Part shown: positions 21,920 through 34,197 of the stretch, piece by piece
Layout of the letters: every line of letters starts with the position of its first letter
Numbering within the stretch: position 1 is the first letter of the stretch
Assembly (NCBI GenBank): GCA_035578175.1
Contig: JAQMRL010000008.1
Coordinates: 59,824,541 to 59,888,540, forward strand
Direction: 5' to 3'
DNA length: 64,000 nucleotides
Source of the DNA: Catonia carolina
Lineage: Eukaryota > Arthropoda > Insecta > Hemiptera > Achilidae
Translations under genes and position numbers: made by a program
The notes under the pieces: generated by a model
What the model saw: only the letters and a program-made list of their open reading frames with translations
Database searches by the model: none
What the model was told of the DNA's origin: nothing

Positions 21920-23264
21920 TTGTATCAAAGATATGTATGTATTAGAAAATTCATAAATATTATTTAACCACGTAAGTTTAATAGTAGGCTACAATTAGGT
22001 TTGTTTTTTGATAATTTTCATTATTCTTTTAATAGCTAACATATATTTTTATGGGTTCTCTTACATGATTTTGTAATTTAACGTTAGTGACGATTGTTGA
22101 TGTCCGCTTCAATGGACTTACGACCTCGACAAACTGATTTACCGTACCTTGTTTCAGTGTCTAGATATGAAGGGGTTTTTGGCTATGTGCAGACATCGGA
22201 TATTTTCCGGCTAGTGTTAGCGGGACGAAAGGGATTTAGTGGCTGGTGGAGTCTGGTTCAAATTTTAACCACAACTCATACCTCCTGTTCTCATTCCATA
22301 GCACTATACGATACGCTGTTTCCCCACAACTACATAAATTTCAGATTACTCTCCGTCCAGTGTAATAGCACAGAAATTGTGATCCTATCCAAGGGATTTA
22401 TAAACCATCTGTTCAAATTACCTTCGGTTTGAAAGTATGCCAAAACTTAAGTCATCTAACCGTAAGGTTTTCCCGATGCTATTTCGATTAGTATTTCTAA
22501 AAGTAAATGGGATTTGTATTTACTACTAATTTAGTATATTGATTGAAAGAGATTCTCTTCTTTTTCTGTTTGCAATAAAATTTTCTATTTGCAATAACTG
22601 TTATAGAATTCCCTTTACAATTTCAAGTAATCTTTCAGGCAACGCTGTCAAGTGGGGATTGGTACAGATTCTTTTTCCTATTCCATTTCTTCTAATGACA
22701 CTAGATGTAAGGGGGATGCCAAACCAGAATCGTAATCTAAGTTATTATTTCAGTAAACTTATACTTCTAGATAATAACCACTTTTTTTAGTCTTTTACTT
22801 ACTAATACTCTCTCTACTTACATAAAACATCTATCATGCTTCTGACTATTTTTCATAGGTATTACAGTTCACATATGTACGTTTTAAAATAAAACTGGGT
22901 TAAAGTAATTTTTAATTAAAGGAAACTATTTTATATTAATTTTTATGGGGAAAATTAATATCTAATTTTTACAATAAGTAAATAAGATTATAAATTTTAA
23001 ATAAACTTAACATTTTTTCACTTGATGAAGCTAACAATCACAACTTTAGCTTCCTCATTGATTTACTGCGGAAAGGCCTTGTGACCATTTGCGTTAAAGT
23101 CTCCTCGTAGGGTCACTTAGTAAGTATGGTGTGCTCATTTTCTGTATAAAAGAATTTGGATGAGTGTGAAATTCTTTTAAAAGTTTTAGCTATATCAGAA
23201 ACCTATATTGCTAAAACTTACTTATATATTACCCGATATTGCTAAAACTTACTTATATCCATAA
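21920..23264. other. unassigned sequence with a short direct repeat
   Basis: A 112-codon frame at 22094-22432 has mixed composition but no recognisable motif. At its right edge a block containing TATTGCTAAAACTTACTTAT occurs twice (about 23206-23228 and 23236-23258), just before family B copy 4. Confidence 0.5.
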
Positions 23265-23715
23265 TTGTTGTTTAGGTCAACGGCCAAAAGGTTGGTTTGA
23301 CCCTATAGAGGTTTACTGAATAAAAATGATGAGTGAGGTAATTTACAGTGCCTTCCTCACCGAGTTGAAAGAGTATGCTTATCAGCATACCAGGCGTTTG
23401 AAAAGCACTTACTTTCCACCCAGCAAATGATACCTTCACTTCATTTACCACAGGGTATAGCTGTATATAGTGAAATTCATTACTCTCAGAGGAGATAACT
23501 CGTGAGTAATGTCATTTACACCTCTACCTCTTCTGTTCTTAAGTAGTTCAGTCATATAATTGACTGACTATGTGATAAAAAACAGTATTTTTTCTAGCCA
23601 TGAAACCAGCAGATCTAGTGTAATTAATTTAACACTCTCAAATTAAATTAACACTCAAATTATTTAACACTCTCAATCTAAATTAATTGAATTAATTAAC
23701 TGCCCGTTATGGATA
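23265..23715 (-). mobile_element. family B repeat, copy 4
   Basis: It runs from TTGTTGTTTAGGTCAACGG to CGTTATGGATA. It is longer than other copies because the segment before the end has an ATTAATT/ACTCTCAA expansion (about 23620-23700). No clean flanking duplication could be found. The most diverged full-length copy. Confidence 0.7.
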
Positions 23716-24987
23716 CGTAAACAATATTCATATTATGGATATAAATATGGATAATAAAATACGATATGGATATTGGAGATCATTGTAAAGGGCACTATAT
23801 TTAACATAAAACAAGAATGGTGTAATTGTACGAATAATCTTGATTTTTATGGTATGAATGTGTTTACTTCTGATGGTTTTGTTGATCCACATAACTGTAA
23901 CCCGTAGGTCCATACTGGTCTTATGACTTACCTTACGTTATACCTTACTTATCGTTAGTTGAGAAATACGTTTACCTAAGTTGTGAATATCTTTCGTGCT
24001 ATTTTTTAAAAAAAATATGTTTTTCTTTATTAATGTTATTTACAACCTACTGCACGTACAGTAGTACATTTGAGGATTGCGTTTTGCGGTGATGAATGAA
24101 AATATGGCGTGAATGACTTAAGGAGCAGTAGGCATACTCAGTAGTAAGACTCCCTCGGGTAATTTTGAAATTTTTTACAAAATGTCTCTACTCCATCTTC
24201 TGTGAAGATGCAGTAGATGCAGTAGTCCCCTTCGTGGGGGATTACCAGGTAAATAAATTTTGACAAAATTTATTCGATAGCTAACAATTTTTAAGTTTAA
24301 TGTATATATTAATACTACAATAACAAATTTCGAACTCAACTTTTGTGATAATTTAATTACTTTATGATGAAGTTTTTTAATAAAAGTACAATTTTATCAT
24401 TAAATAAAAACTAGACTATTCATTTAATTTATGCAATATTTTCCTAGGAATGCTGTAAATTAATATTGTATTGTTATATCAATAAAATAACTTTAGTTTA
24501 TTCCATTCATTTAAATTTAATTTAAGTTTTGTCTGATTGGTTCAAGTTTAATTGATGTTTTGTCGGTTTTAATAACAAATTTGAGTGTTTGTAGAATGGT
24601 TTTTCCTGGAATGAAAATGATACAGCACCCATATAATGGGAATAACTTCTTTGTAGCTTCGAGTCACTGGATGAATTTTAATGTAAACATACCTTAATTG
24701 GTCGTTACTTCTACGAATAATAGAAATTAGGAAGGAGGAATAATATTAATTGCCGCTTTATTAGTTATTGATTATCATTAATATGGCATTGCCTAGGTTC
24801 TAGGAAAAGCCAACATTTAAATAACCCCTTGGTTTGTTAGAAACAACACAGTATACAAAGATTTAAACATTCCTACAATTAAACAAGAAATCAACACATT
24901 CAGTCAAAAGACAAAAAAAAAAAACAAGCAGACTCGAATTATCGGCATATCATCTCGTCATTTTACTCTTAGTTAATTCAAACAACA
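23716..24987. other. unassigned sequence
   Basis: A slightly GC-richer block at 24110-24250 contains a CCCCTTCGTGGGGG hairpin. Nothing else was recognised. Confidence 0.5.
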
Positions 24988-25095
24988 CTCGCCGACTAAA
25001 ACGAAGAAATTCTACAGACTTATTTTAAACTGACTAGACAACACATGGAATAAATCTACGAGGGGGTTTGTTTAGGTCGTGATATGTAAAAGAGA
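24988..25095 (+). pseudogene. Jockey-like C-terminal tail fragment
   Basis: The frame reads RLKRRNSTDLF, matching the last residues of Jockey ORF2 proteins. It aligns with 16499-16600, including the following GACAACACAT block. No upstream reverse transcriptase remains. Confidence 0.42.
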
Positions 25096-26884
25096 AACCT
25101 ATTTATTTGTTCTTTTACATAAAGATTGTAGATTTTTTTGGTATTAAAAAAATCGCAACAGTCTTCTGTACCGTTTTGGTTTCTTGCAAAATTATTGAGT
25201 TTTCCTAATTTTTCTTTAGTTTTCTTCATTGTGTTTTACCTAAGTTTTATTTGTCTTTATTTAGTACCAGCTACTGCTGTATTTTTATAAAACCAGCAGT
25301 ATTTAAAATGAACGTATTTCAAGTCGTGTTTTCGTCTTTATTGAGGATTTCACCTTGTGGCAAAACCTCGTCGCTATTTTATATAAGATCCTTATTCCAG
25401 CATCTTTTTAATCTCCGTTTTGGATTTTGTGGGAGGTGTGGGTATACTTTCGTCGTATGTAGACATAGTATACACGACCTTTAATAAATAATAAATTATA
25501 ACGCGTTTCCATTCAAAATTAATAAATCACACCAATCCATAAATACAGACATTGTCACTTTGGTATTTATTGAGAAATTCTGTTACGTGATAACCTGTTT
25601 ATGTTAAGTTATAGCATCAGTGGTGTTTCTTTTCTTGAAATACTTTCGTATGGCTTGAATTAACTAGCTAATACTGAGTAATAAATAAATAAATAAATAA
25701 ATACATAAAGAAAAACAGAAAAAAGCGGAGATAAAAACTGTTGTAGAAATGGTTCGGAATATTGAAGAGGTTATCCCAAAGTCCAAAGAGATGTTGCACA
25801 GAAAATTTTATAACAACTTTTCTCTACGATGAGAACTGTTGTAAGAAAGTTTGTTTAAGAACGAAGAAATGATGGTGGAGCTGAAGAGAAATTAAACGCA
25901 GGGGTCGGAGATAAAGGGGGCTCGTGGGAAGAAGGGAGAAATTCGGGGTAACATCTGTCTCCTGACCAGTTCCAACACAGTTCCTCCATCCTTTTCCTCA
26001 TTCACTTCTTCAATGTATTTTTCTTCTTATTTTCCTTTTAAACCTTTCTCTCTTATTTTCCATCTTTTTTCTTCTTATTCTTCCTATGTTCAATTTGTTG
26101 ACTATCACGGATGAACGGGTCCATAGAGAGCCGAACACGCGTGTGGTTTGGCACTCTCTGTAGACCTACACTTTACCCCTCTCTTCATCAGATCGACCTC
26201 ATCCCATTTAATCATATTTTCCTTCACCCTCAAAACACATTTACTTTTCTTCTTGTTCTTCATTTTCTTTTATGCGGTGTATTATTCCCCTCCTTTTTCC
26301 TTGTTCTCCTACCAAACCTCGGATCTTATTCGAAGATTGTATTATATTCATCCAGCTTCTGTGTATACTAGTCTAGAACTCTATGCGGTACTTTTCTATA
26401 CTTTCAAAACCAATGTTAACAGGTGTAGTTCTGCTTATAAGCTAACATTCGAACCACTTAAGTACTGCCTAAAAGAGCTTTTATTAAAGTATGATGTAAC
26501 AGAATGTATAACGACGTTTATTTATTGTACTTCTAGTTTCCTCAGCTTATAACGTGTCTTTACTTACGCACTTAAATTTTTTAATGGAACTTTAAACTGC
26601 ATTACTGTGGTATAAAATATCGTATTACAAACATAATACGTTTCTCAAACTTTATAAAAGCTTATTATTTTCAAGAAAGAAATACATGATTCTTTTAAAA
26701 GCTACATAATAATTTTCATTTCATTATCTCATATTCTGAAATTTCTCTTCACTTAATTTTTTATATTTTCTTAATACTTATCTTATTTTTCTTCAACATC
26801 AGTTTCAATCTATTCATTTTTCAAATTTTCGTTTATTTACAATCTGTTATTTTTTTTAACTTTTGTTCTTTTCTGTATTTAGAA
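25096..26884. other. unassigned sequence with an (AAAT)n tract
   Basis: A tetranucleotide AAAT microsatellite lies at about 25680-25704. The 25970-26400 part is strongly pyrimidine-rich, and this gives rise to a 134-codon hydrophobic frame at 26148-26552, which has no known motif and overlaps a second long frame. Confidence 0.5.
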
Positions 26885-27255
26885 ATTATACAATGTAGAA
26901 TAACCATCCGAAAGTTAACTATTATTTTTTTAAGAACAAATGACGTGAAGAAACAGGTAATTTATTTAAAGAAACATCTTAGCGGATAATTCCAAAAGAA
27001 AATTAATAAAATTAGAGATTTATGAACGTAGGAAAATTGGATGAAAACCAAGAAGGTAGCGTAAAAATTAAAAGTTATAACAAATAATACTGCATGATAA
27101 ACAAAATGAAATCTTCAAAAAAATATTTACGTGAGAAATAAAAATATGAACAACGCAAAATAATATATTGGAATTTTTTAGGCAATGTAAATTTTTTGCA
27201 ATTAGATCAGTACTCTTCTCAATTTTCTTCGTAGGTGGCGTGTTAAATTTCAACT
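26885..27255. repeat. family F dispersed repeat, copy 2
   Basis: TTTAGAAATTATACAATGTAG and ACCATCCGAAAGTT at the left and CAATTTTCTTCGTAGG at the right match family F copy 1. Between them it includes an ACAAATGACGTGAAGAAACAG block shared with the 34.1-kb fragment. Confidence 0.5.
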
Positions 27256-27700
27256 TGACATTTGCTGATTTAGAGGATAGATGCTCTCTCTTAATTTCCT
27301 GTTATTCTAAAAACTATTAACCAGTATGAAAACAATTGAAAATAAAATTTCTTGTACTTTAATTTTTTGATAGTGTTATCGCTGCAGCATCCACACAGTA
27401 CTAGTTTTGTTGGGAAGGTCTGTTATCTTTTAGCACCTGAGTTTTCGCTGCTTATACGTTTTCGTTTGTTTTAAAATTTTAAAAAGAATTATGCAAATAT
27501 TTTTGTATATCTTTTATATACTGGTGTAGTAAAATTAAATCGTTGTGCAATGTGTTTTTTTATGACATAATAGGAACATTTTGTTATTGTGTGTAGTTGT
27601 ATTTTGTTCTAAACTGCCTGAATACAGGTTGTGCCGGTTTGCCAAAACTCTACAATAATTACACTCAGTACGTCAAAATTGCTATTCTGGCTGTCTTGTT
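27256..27700. other. unassigned sequence
   Basis: No recognisable feature was found before family B copy 5. Confidence 0.5.
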
Positions 27701-28234
27701 AGTTGTTTAGGACATCAGCTAAAAGGCTGGAACGTTTAGAAGCTTTACTAAGTAATACAAGGGTTGAGGTTGTTTACCTAGCCTTCCTCACTGAGTGGAA
27801 ATGTATGATTATGCCAGGTCCTTTGTAAAGTATCTACTTTCAACCCTGCATCTGACACCTTCACTTCATTCACCACAGGTTCTGGCTACATAATGAAGTC
27901 TTCTGAGGGAAGATAACTCTGACAAGTGTCTTTACATCTCTACCTTTTCTACGCCAGGGTCCCGGTTCGATTCCCGGTCAGGTGTGACATTTTTTCATCA
28001 CTCGTTTTCATAATCATCATTCTACACCGTCTGCATTAGCAGAAATTGAAAAACACTCAGACGTAAAACAAATATATATATATATATATAAAAATAAAAA
28101 AATGTTTTAGTCTTATATTTCAGTTAGCTAATTAGTTGACCATGTAATAAGAAACTGAACTATTTTTTTGTAGCCCTTGAATTAGCAGGTAAAGTGCAAA
28201 TAATTTAACACTCCACCTGCCTGTTATGGGCAGA
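27701..28234 (-). mobile_element. family B repeat, copy 5, split by SINE-1
   Basis: The two halves (27701 to about 27950, and about 28100-28234) continue the family consensus on each side of an inserted SINE-1 piece. Flanks show a weak duplication (TCTTGTTA and TCTTGCTTA). One internal deletion shortens the GGCTGGTTTGAACC region. Confidence 0.75.
27950..28091 (+). mobile_element. SINE-1 fragment inserted in family B copy 5
   Basis: It starts inside the head at CTACGCCAGGGTCCC, then has a perfect B-box GGTTCGATTCCC, the tail CGTCTGCATTAGCAG and CAGACGTAAAAC, and an (AT)n run at 28072-28091. The A-box half is missing, so it is a 5'-truncated copy and could not be transcribed by its own promoter. 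Confidence 0.85.
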
Positions 28235-29112
28235 TCTTGCTTATTCTTATTTTATTTTCTGTGAGTAATGTTGAGTGTCTGTTCAATAATCGTTTCAGTA
28301 AATATAAAAAACTTTTGAAATCGGTCGTGTTTTTGTAATAGGTATACTTCACGTCAGTCTTTGACGAGCTGTAAGTCTAGTACGTCATTGCTTTCTAATT
28401 AGTTACCTCAACACTGAACATAATTATTCAATAAAACACTTTCATAACATTACTTAAATCTCTATTGTATAAATTGTAGCTGTATGCCTTTGTAGCTTTA
28501 AAGTAATTAAATTAAAAGGAATAATATATGTACAACATTAGAATAGAACTGTTAAATGTGCATGCATTTAATTTGCAACAGTTTAAGAGCCAAAATGTTT
28601 TGATATTGTTCCAGTCTTGATTTGTATTTATTTTTCTGTTTTTAATTATTTTCAAATGTCTACCGGATTATATTTTTTGTGATATTCCATCGGTTACCCT
28701 GAATTTGTCAAATAATATGGATTATTTTAAATTTTTCATAAAAATTTTCCGGGAAACTTAGTATAATCGTGTTTGGAAAACCGTTTATGTAATGTATTAT
28801 TAAATGTAATACATTTAAATTTTAATTATTTTTCGGGAGAGCATAAAACATTTGTCTAATTTTCTGGTGTTTATTTAAATACTAGAAATTTTTGAAATAC
28901 CGTAGACAAGGAAGCTATGATAAACATTGATTTAAATCTGGACTTATATTGTTCAGTTCTTTGAAGTAGGGGCAGTGAGTTACTCTAAAGTCGATCTAGG
29001 CCTTTCAATATAAATTCTTAAGACTTGCTTCTGACAATTCTTTTTATGTAATCAATAAAACCTTCCACGACGATTTTAAAATTTCATCAATAAAGGAACT
29101 AACCACGTCTTT
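28235..29112. other. unassigned AT-rich sequence
   Basis: Nothing was recognised between family B copy 5 and the Jockey end at 29.1 kb. Confidence 0.5.
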
Positions 29113-29405
29113 TATAGTAAATTTCACGAACGACTACTTCTATCTAGTAGTAGGCCAAACCAATTAGCCAGTGATGTAGCTACTAGTTCCTTTCCAACTG
29201 TGCGACGTCTAAAGCGAAAATGGAGTTGAGACCTCTTGTTCTAAATAACGTACAACACCTGTAGGTATAAACGGAGAATGTACCTCTGGATACCTCTTCT
29301 CCTTAAAATAAAATTCCCACTGCCATTTAAATATAGCCTAATTACTCGTATACGGAAATTGTGGAGCTCAATTTATAGTACCGTAAGAAATAGTAAAGAC
29401 GAAAA
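29113..29405 (+). pseudogene. Jockey-like 3' end with 3' UTR
   Basis: The plus strand gives SKFHERL, then FPTVRRLKRKWS, a stop, and DLLF: the end of a Jockey ORF2. The 3' UTR that follows (CACCTGTAGGTATAAACGG, GGAGAATGTACC, CATTTAAATAT, GGAAATTGTGGAGCTCAA) is shared with the copies at 35.6-36.2 and 54.1-54.4 kb, so these three belong to one subfamily. Confidence 0.65.
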
Positions 29406-30361
29406 AATCAGTGTATAATTTTATTATGGTTTAAGTTAAATAGTAAATTAATCTAAAATAATCAAATAAAAATTAACAATAGATTTTTTTTATCATTAGT
29501 CAACATTTTAAATGGCTAGTTTAATTTTTTTTATTTGACATAGTTAAAGTCTATGCGTAAAATAATTCTATCCTTCAGCTGTTGAAGATGTGTTTTATGG
29601 ACAATAATAAACAATATTTTCTGTGAGTATTGCAAATTAAAATAATTGTTATTTAGTTGTAATAACACTATTGTTTCAGTATAAGACGGTATTACGTATA
29701 AAAATAACACTTAATTCGTATTATAGTCTTCGAAATAGTGTGAAAAATATGGTTCATCAGAGAGCTGTAACCTAATGTCCCTATTGTAATACTATAAACT
29801 GACATCCTGTAATAAAGTGTTCTTTTTTAATTTTATGTTAAACCCTTTGGTCTTTAGGACTGATATATAAAACAATTAATATTCGTTTTATTGCGTTTTA
29901 TAAACGTCAGAATTAGGGTGACTTTACTTCTCTTTTACGATCTTATAAAAATTTCAGCTTTTTGTCACCAGAATGAAAACAATAGGGTAAATGTTGAAAA
30001 TGTTTTACTTGTAATAAAATATATTTCTGTAAAATTGTGTGGTCCAGTGGTTGTTTTCATTCACTTGTGAAACCATTTCAGAAAATATCAACTGTTTCAA
30101 ATCACCTGTTCTTCGAAAATGGTTTGTAATGGAAAATCAATAACTTTTAATGTTTATTCGGGTGATTTCAAACTTTTACTTTTCAGAATTAGGTGGTAAT
30201 TAAATTTTTATACTTGAAGTTATGTTTAGGAAACTTTTGTACGTTAATTCATTTGTGCATTGTATAAAACTCCACTCAGATAACATTACAATTTTTTTTT
30301 TCATCAAAATTTCCTTTTGTAATTGAAATGATTTGTTAATAAGTAAGATTTTGTTTTTTTA
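29406..30361. other. unassigned AT-rich sequence
   Basis: No repeat or gene was seen. Confidence 0.5.
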
Positions 30362-30440
30362 CAACCTCACTGTGCCACAGTGGTAGTTGTTTTTACTTTA
30401 CAAAGGAAAATATCTTCGGTTTCAACTCCCGGGAAAGATT
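30362..30440 (+). mobile_element. tRNA-like remnant
   Basis: GTGCCACAGTGGTAG resembles an A-box/D-arm, and GGTTTCAACTCCCGGG about 45 bp downstream resembles a B-box/T-arm. The anticodon arm does not fold well and no acceptor stem pairs, so it is not an intact tRNA gene. It may be an old SINE head. Confidence 0.35.
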
Positions 30441-30850
30441 TAAAAAATTTTCAGAACGTTTAACAGTTCCATATCTAATACAGTCTTTATAATAATTCCT
30501 TATACAAAAAAGGGTTATTTTGTATAGTTCATGTAACAAGTTACCGGACGTCGTACATAACGGCAGATTGTCTCGAAGTGAACACATGTACTATTAGCGT
30601 AGAATTTTTAAAATTCTTAAACGAATTAAGGTTAAAATTCATAATGTAAGGGAAACAGAAAAGTGGATATGTTTATTTACAATTTTTTTGTATAACTGTA
30701 AATCTACGATCTGCTCTCATAGAGCAATGAGTAGATATGTTGGAAGTATAAATCATGAGTAAGTAATACCCCTTGGTATTACTCTATAAAATTTACCATT
30801 TTGCTGCATTGTTCTTGCCAGGAATGTAGAATAAATTACACAATCACATA

Positions 30851-31112
30851 TTAAAATAAATCTGTAGGGTGTTGTCTCTATAGTCTTCTGTGTGTTTCAC
30901 TGTTGTCTAGGAGATTGCTGGCTTCTGGATTCCGATGATTTTCAAGTCTTGTTTGGTAACTGGTGCAAAATTTCTGTATTGCTTCGTGTACCGCGGGGTG
31001 TTCGGGTCTCTGTGCAATATAGTGTTGGATATGTACCAAGGCGAGTCCATGATGTTTCGAAGTATTTTTGATTGAAACCGTTGAATTATTTCAATGTTAC
31101 TGTTACAATTTA
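30851..31112 (-). pseudogene. Jockey-like retrotransposon, C-terminal region
   Basis: The minus strand opens with SNIEIIQRFQSKILRNI, then SPWYISNTILHRD, then after a frameshift YQTRLENHRNPEASNLLDNS and HPTDLF before a TAA at 30851-30853. The order and spacing match the last 85 codons of Jockey ORF2. One frameshift and one internal stop separate it from an intact frame. The same subfamily recurs at 60.9 kb (SYQTRFEN, NPEAINLIDSS). Confidence 0.8.
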
Positions 31113-31551
31113 CAATAATATCCTATACCATGTAATAACATTAAAATTTCTAGTATTTTTTCTTTAACGGGAGTAAACCATCTCACATGTATTATTATTT
31201 AAGGCGTTTAAATTGCTTACAGTTTCTTCTTCGTACATTTTTAAAGTGATAATGTGTGTACAGCAAAATACCGTTTTGTTGAATTCTCTAAATCTATAAT
31301 CACAACACATGAAACTGAATTGATAAGTATATTGCTAATCTAAATATTAATTTTTTTAAACAAAAACATATATTTAATTTTTTTATTTATTATTTTATTA
31401 CAGCTGAAATTTTCAATCTGTTTCCCTTGTAGTATTAAATAGATAATATATTGTGAATAAAATAAGAATAACTGATGTATGTGATTTGAATAGAGGATTC
31501 ACCCATTGATGCACCTCCTCTGGGTATGTTATTTAATATGGTTTATTATCT

Positions 31552-31700
31552 TCAAGGAATGTTTGTCGGATTTTTTCGCCGTAGTGTTAAGAAGGGTTTT
31601 GCGTTGTCTAGGAGGTTCACTGCTAAAAAGTTTAGATTATTTTGTAATTCGTGTGATACGTTAAAGAGAATTTTAACATTTCTTGTTTTACTGTTTAAAT
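31552..31700 (-). pseudogene. Jockey-like C-terminal fragment
   Basis: The minus strand gives NNLNFLAVNLLDNAK, then LRRKNPTNIP and a TGA at 31552-31554. This corresponds to the HPN.LA.NLLDN...RRLKR..P.DLP end of Jockey ORF2. It lies about 440 bp from the previous Jockey piece on the same strand but overlaps it in protein position, so it is a separate insertion. Confidence 0.5.
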
Positions 31701-32263
31701 CTGTGTGTAATATTTGAGATGTAACTAAATGCTTGTATAATGGTCTGAGAAATTAAAGAAAAAAATATATACATCAACGAATTACCACAAAGTGTAAAAC
31801 GTTTTGGTAATTTATATTTTTTTCAAAGAAAATTTAAAAAAAAAATATTTGAGTGATGAAACATTATACAGTATACAACAGTTTCGTTTATGTAATTTTT
31901 TTATTTTAAAAATGAGTTTATAAGTAAACGCTGAGATAAATTTTATATGCGTATTATTTGGTAAACGTTTTACGGCACGTTTATTGAAACAATTAAACTT
32001 ATTTAATTATGTAGTAGTAGTTCCGAAAAGGTATTAAATAAATTAGAGATTGGTGTTAATATCTAAACTTATCAGTTTTTCTTGTCCTCTACTCCTTTTT
32101 TGGAGTTTAGTGGATAAAGTAAATAAACAAAAATTGCTTAAACAGTTCATAGGACTTTTAATGAAATTAAAAAGGACATTTTTTGAAAAACTGTAGTACG
32201 CGATATTTACTTTTTTCCATTTTATTTGATACACAGTTATCCTGTTGAACAAGAAACAGTGAA
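31701..32263. other. unassigned AT-rich sequence
   Basis: No feature was seen. A longer minus-strand open frame that reaches into 32043-32495 is mostly SINE-1 read antisense. Confidence 0.5.
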
Positions 32264-32432
32264 ATTTTTTTGGTTTTACTTCTGAATGTTTTGCAGTTGT
32301 TGCTAACGCAGACGGTGAGAAGATGATTACATGAAGATTAGTGATGAAAAAATGCCAGACCTGACCGGGAATGGAACCTGGGACCCCGGCGTAGAAGCCA
32401 GTTGCGCTAACCACTACACCAACGGGCCGGCC
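32264..32432 (-). mobile_element. SINE-1, nearly complete copy
   Basis: The minus strand starts GGCCGGCC and has a clear A-box (GTGTAGTGGTTAGCGC), a B-box (GGTTCCATTCCC, one change) and the family tail CGTCTGCGTTAGCAAC followed by AGAAGTAAAACC and an A-run. The tRNA-like head is the best preserved in the window. Flanks contain AAACAGTGA and AAACAATGA, possibly a degraded target duplication. Confidence 0.85.
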
Positions 32433-34079
32433 AAACAATGACCTAATTGAATAAATTTCATTTGTTACATAAATCCTAATCCTGATACACAACACTCCAA
32501 ACTAATCCTGATAAAAAAAAATTATAAAATCATTTTGTGAGTAATAAAAGACGTTATATATAACGTAATATATTATTTTGTAATGGAGTACAAAATGTTT
32601 TGAAGTTTGATTTGATATTATGAAAAAGTTAGAAAGTTGTATATTACGTTCGTACATATTTCCTTTTTTAAGATAAGACAGGGTTAAGTTGTAGAAAGTT
32701 ATTGCACGGTACAATAACAACGACTTGCGTATAAATAATAGTTTAGATTTCTGTAACAAAGTTGTGGTAAACTAAGAAAATTACGACCAAAGAAAATGGA
32801 GGTTATGTAAGGTTTTTAACTTGTTCGGTTGTTTGATAGTAAGAAATGTGGAATTGCAGTTAATAAATAATAAAAGGGGAGTTGATTTTTTTTAACTGCA
32901 TCGCGGAAAGGAAGTTTTGAGTTACGAGTTATAAAGTCCGTAAAAATTACGCTAAGTGTCGGCCCGATTGTGTTGTATATCAGTGAAATAGCTCTGAACA
33001 GAATGGGTTTTCTATGTCTCAATGATAGGAGATCGGGAATAAGCTTTAACACACCGACTCTACGACGAATCGTTTACAAAACTTTACTTCATAACATCTC
33101 GTCCTTTATTTTTTAGTTCTTCCACCGACGAAATCATTCTTTTGCTTCTCTATTTTGCCCATCCTTGTTCTTTACATGGCATGCCAACCAGGAGTCGACA
33201 AGACAATTTATTCATACGCATTCCCATAGTTCTGCTTTGAAACTTCCCTCCTGTTTCTCCATCCACCTCACACTTCCCTTTTCCCTTCTTCTCGTACGTA
33301 TTATTCTACTTTCGTTTCTTTGCATCTACCTTGCAAATTCTAAAGGGGAAAAGAAAAAGTTCCAGATAGACATATATACCCTGATTTAGGCATTTTATAA
33401 AGCTTTCTTTACGACTTACGTCCGTTTTCTTCCAGTAAAATTGTTTCAATATAATATTCTACAAACGGATGTCCAAAAATCTTTTCCCCGTATGCTTGAG
33501 TAAAAGTTTGGAACATTAAGGGGTGTGTAAATTAAAAATATTTTTCTATTTTCAAAAGAAGTTACTAACACACTATTATTGTTGTTTTTGGTTTTTATTT
33601 ATATTTCTTTAAAAGAATATTATTAAAACTTTCTTTTAGTTTACGTCTCATTATTTTTATTATAACTGCACATTTTTAGTAAGTTTTATTTAAATTTTTT
33701 ATTTGCATTAATAAACTTTAGTTAATTATAAATAATTTTTACTTTAAAAACACTAGCGTTTTCTCTTTGTTAATGCTTTAAAAAGTTTTTAACCTTGTTT
33801 AGCATATCAGATTAGATTCTATGCTTTAAAAATGACTGTTATTAGTTTGTGTTACATGAAGTCTTTATTACCCAGATTCCCCCCAAGCATGAAATTTTTA
33901 TAGATATTCTGTATCTATTTATTTTAGTACAGTTAACAATATTAAGAAATTTTAATATTAAACGTTCTATTTAAGCAATAGAATGAAATTTCTGCAGTGA
34001 ATATGTTTAAGAATTCTTCTCTTCCACTGTATAAAATTACTGAACTTTTGTAAATAGGGCAGAATTTATAAAGGTAAAG
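32433..34079. other. unassigned sequence
   Basis: The part at 32800-33400 is less AT-rich but has no recognised gene. Frames there have no motifs. Confidence 0.5.
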
Positions 34080-34197
34080 CAATCTTTTAAAATTTATTTA
34101 CATTCTATTCCTTATTTATAAAGAATTTGATGTAGTATAACTATCCAAAAGTTTAACTAATATTTTTAATTAACAAATGACGTGAAAAAACAGAAAA
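34080..34197. repeat. family F fragment
   Basis: It shares the ATGTAGTATAACTATCC and AACAAATGACGTGAAAAAAC blocks with the family F copies. It ends exactly where family A copy 4 begins, so the family A piece may have been inserted into it or joined by deletion. Confidence 0.4.

Noticed and set aside
23206..23258. Direct repeat TATTGCTAAAACTTACTTAT as target duplication of family B copy 4
   Set aside because: Both copies lie on the same side of the element, so it is a local duplication.
26111..26552. Two overlapping frames of 86 and 134 codons
   Set aside because: They come from a pyrimidine-rich stretch, give phenylalanine- and leucine-rich translations in two frames at once, and have no known motif.
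32364..32432. Intact tRNA gene on the minus strand
   Set aside because: It is the head of a SINE-1 copy; the shared tail CGTCTGC.TTAGC follows directly.
32043..32495. 150-codon minus-strand frame
   Set aside because: About a third is SINE-1 read in sense (the GRPVGVVVSATGF part) and the rest is AT-rich noise.
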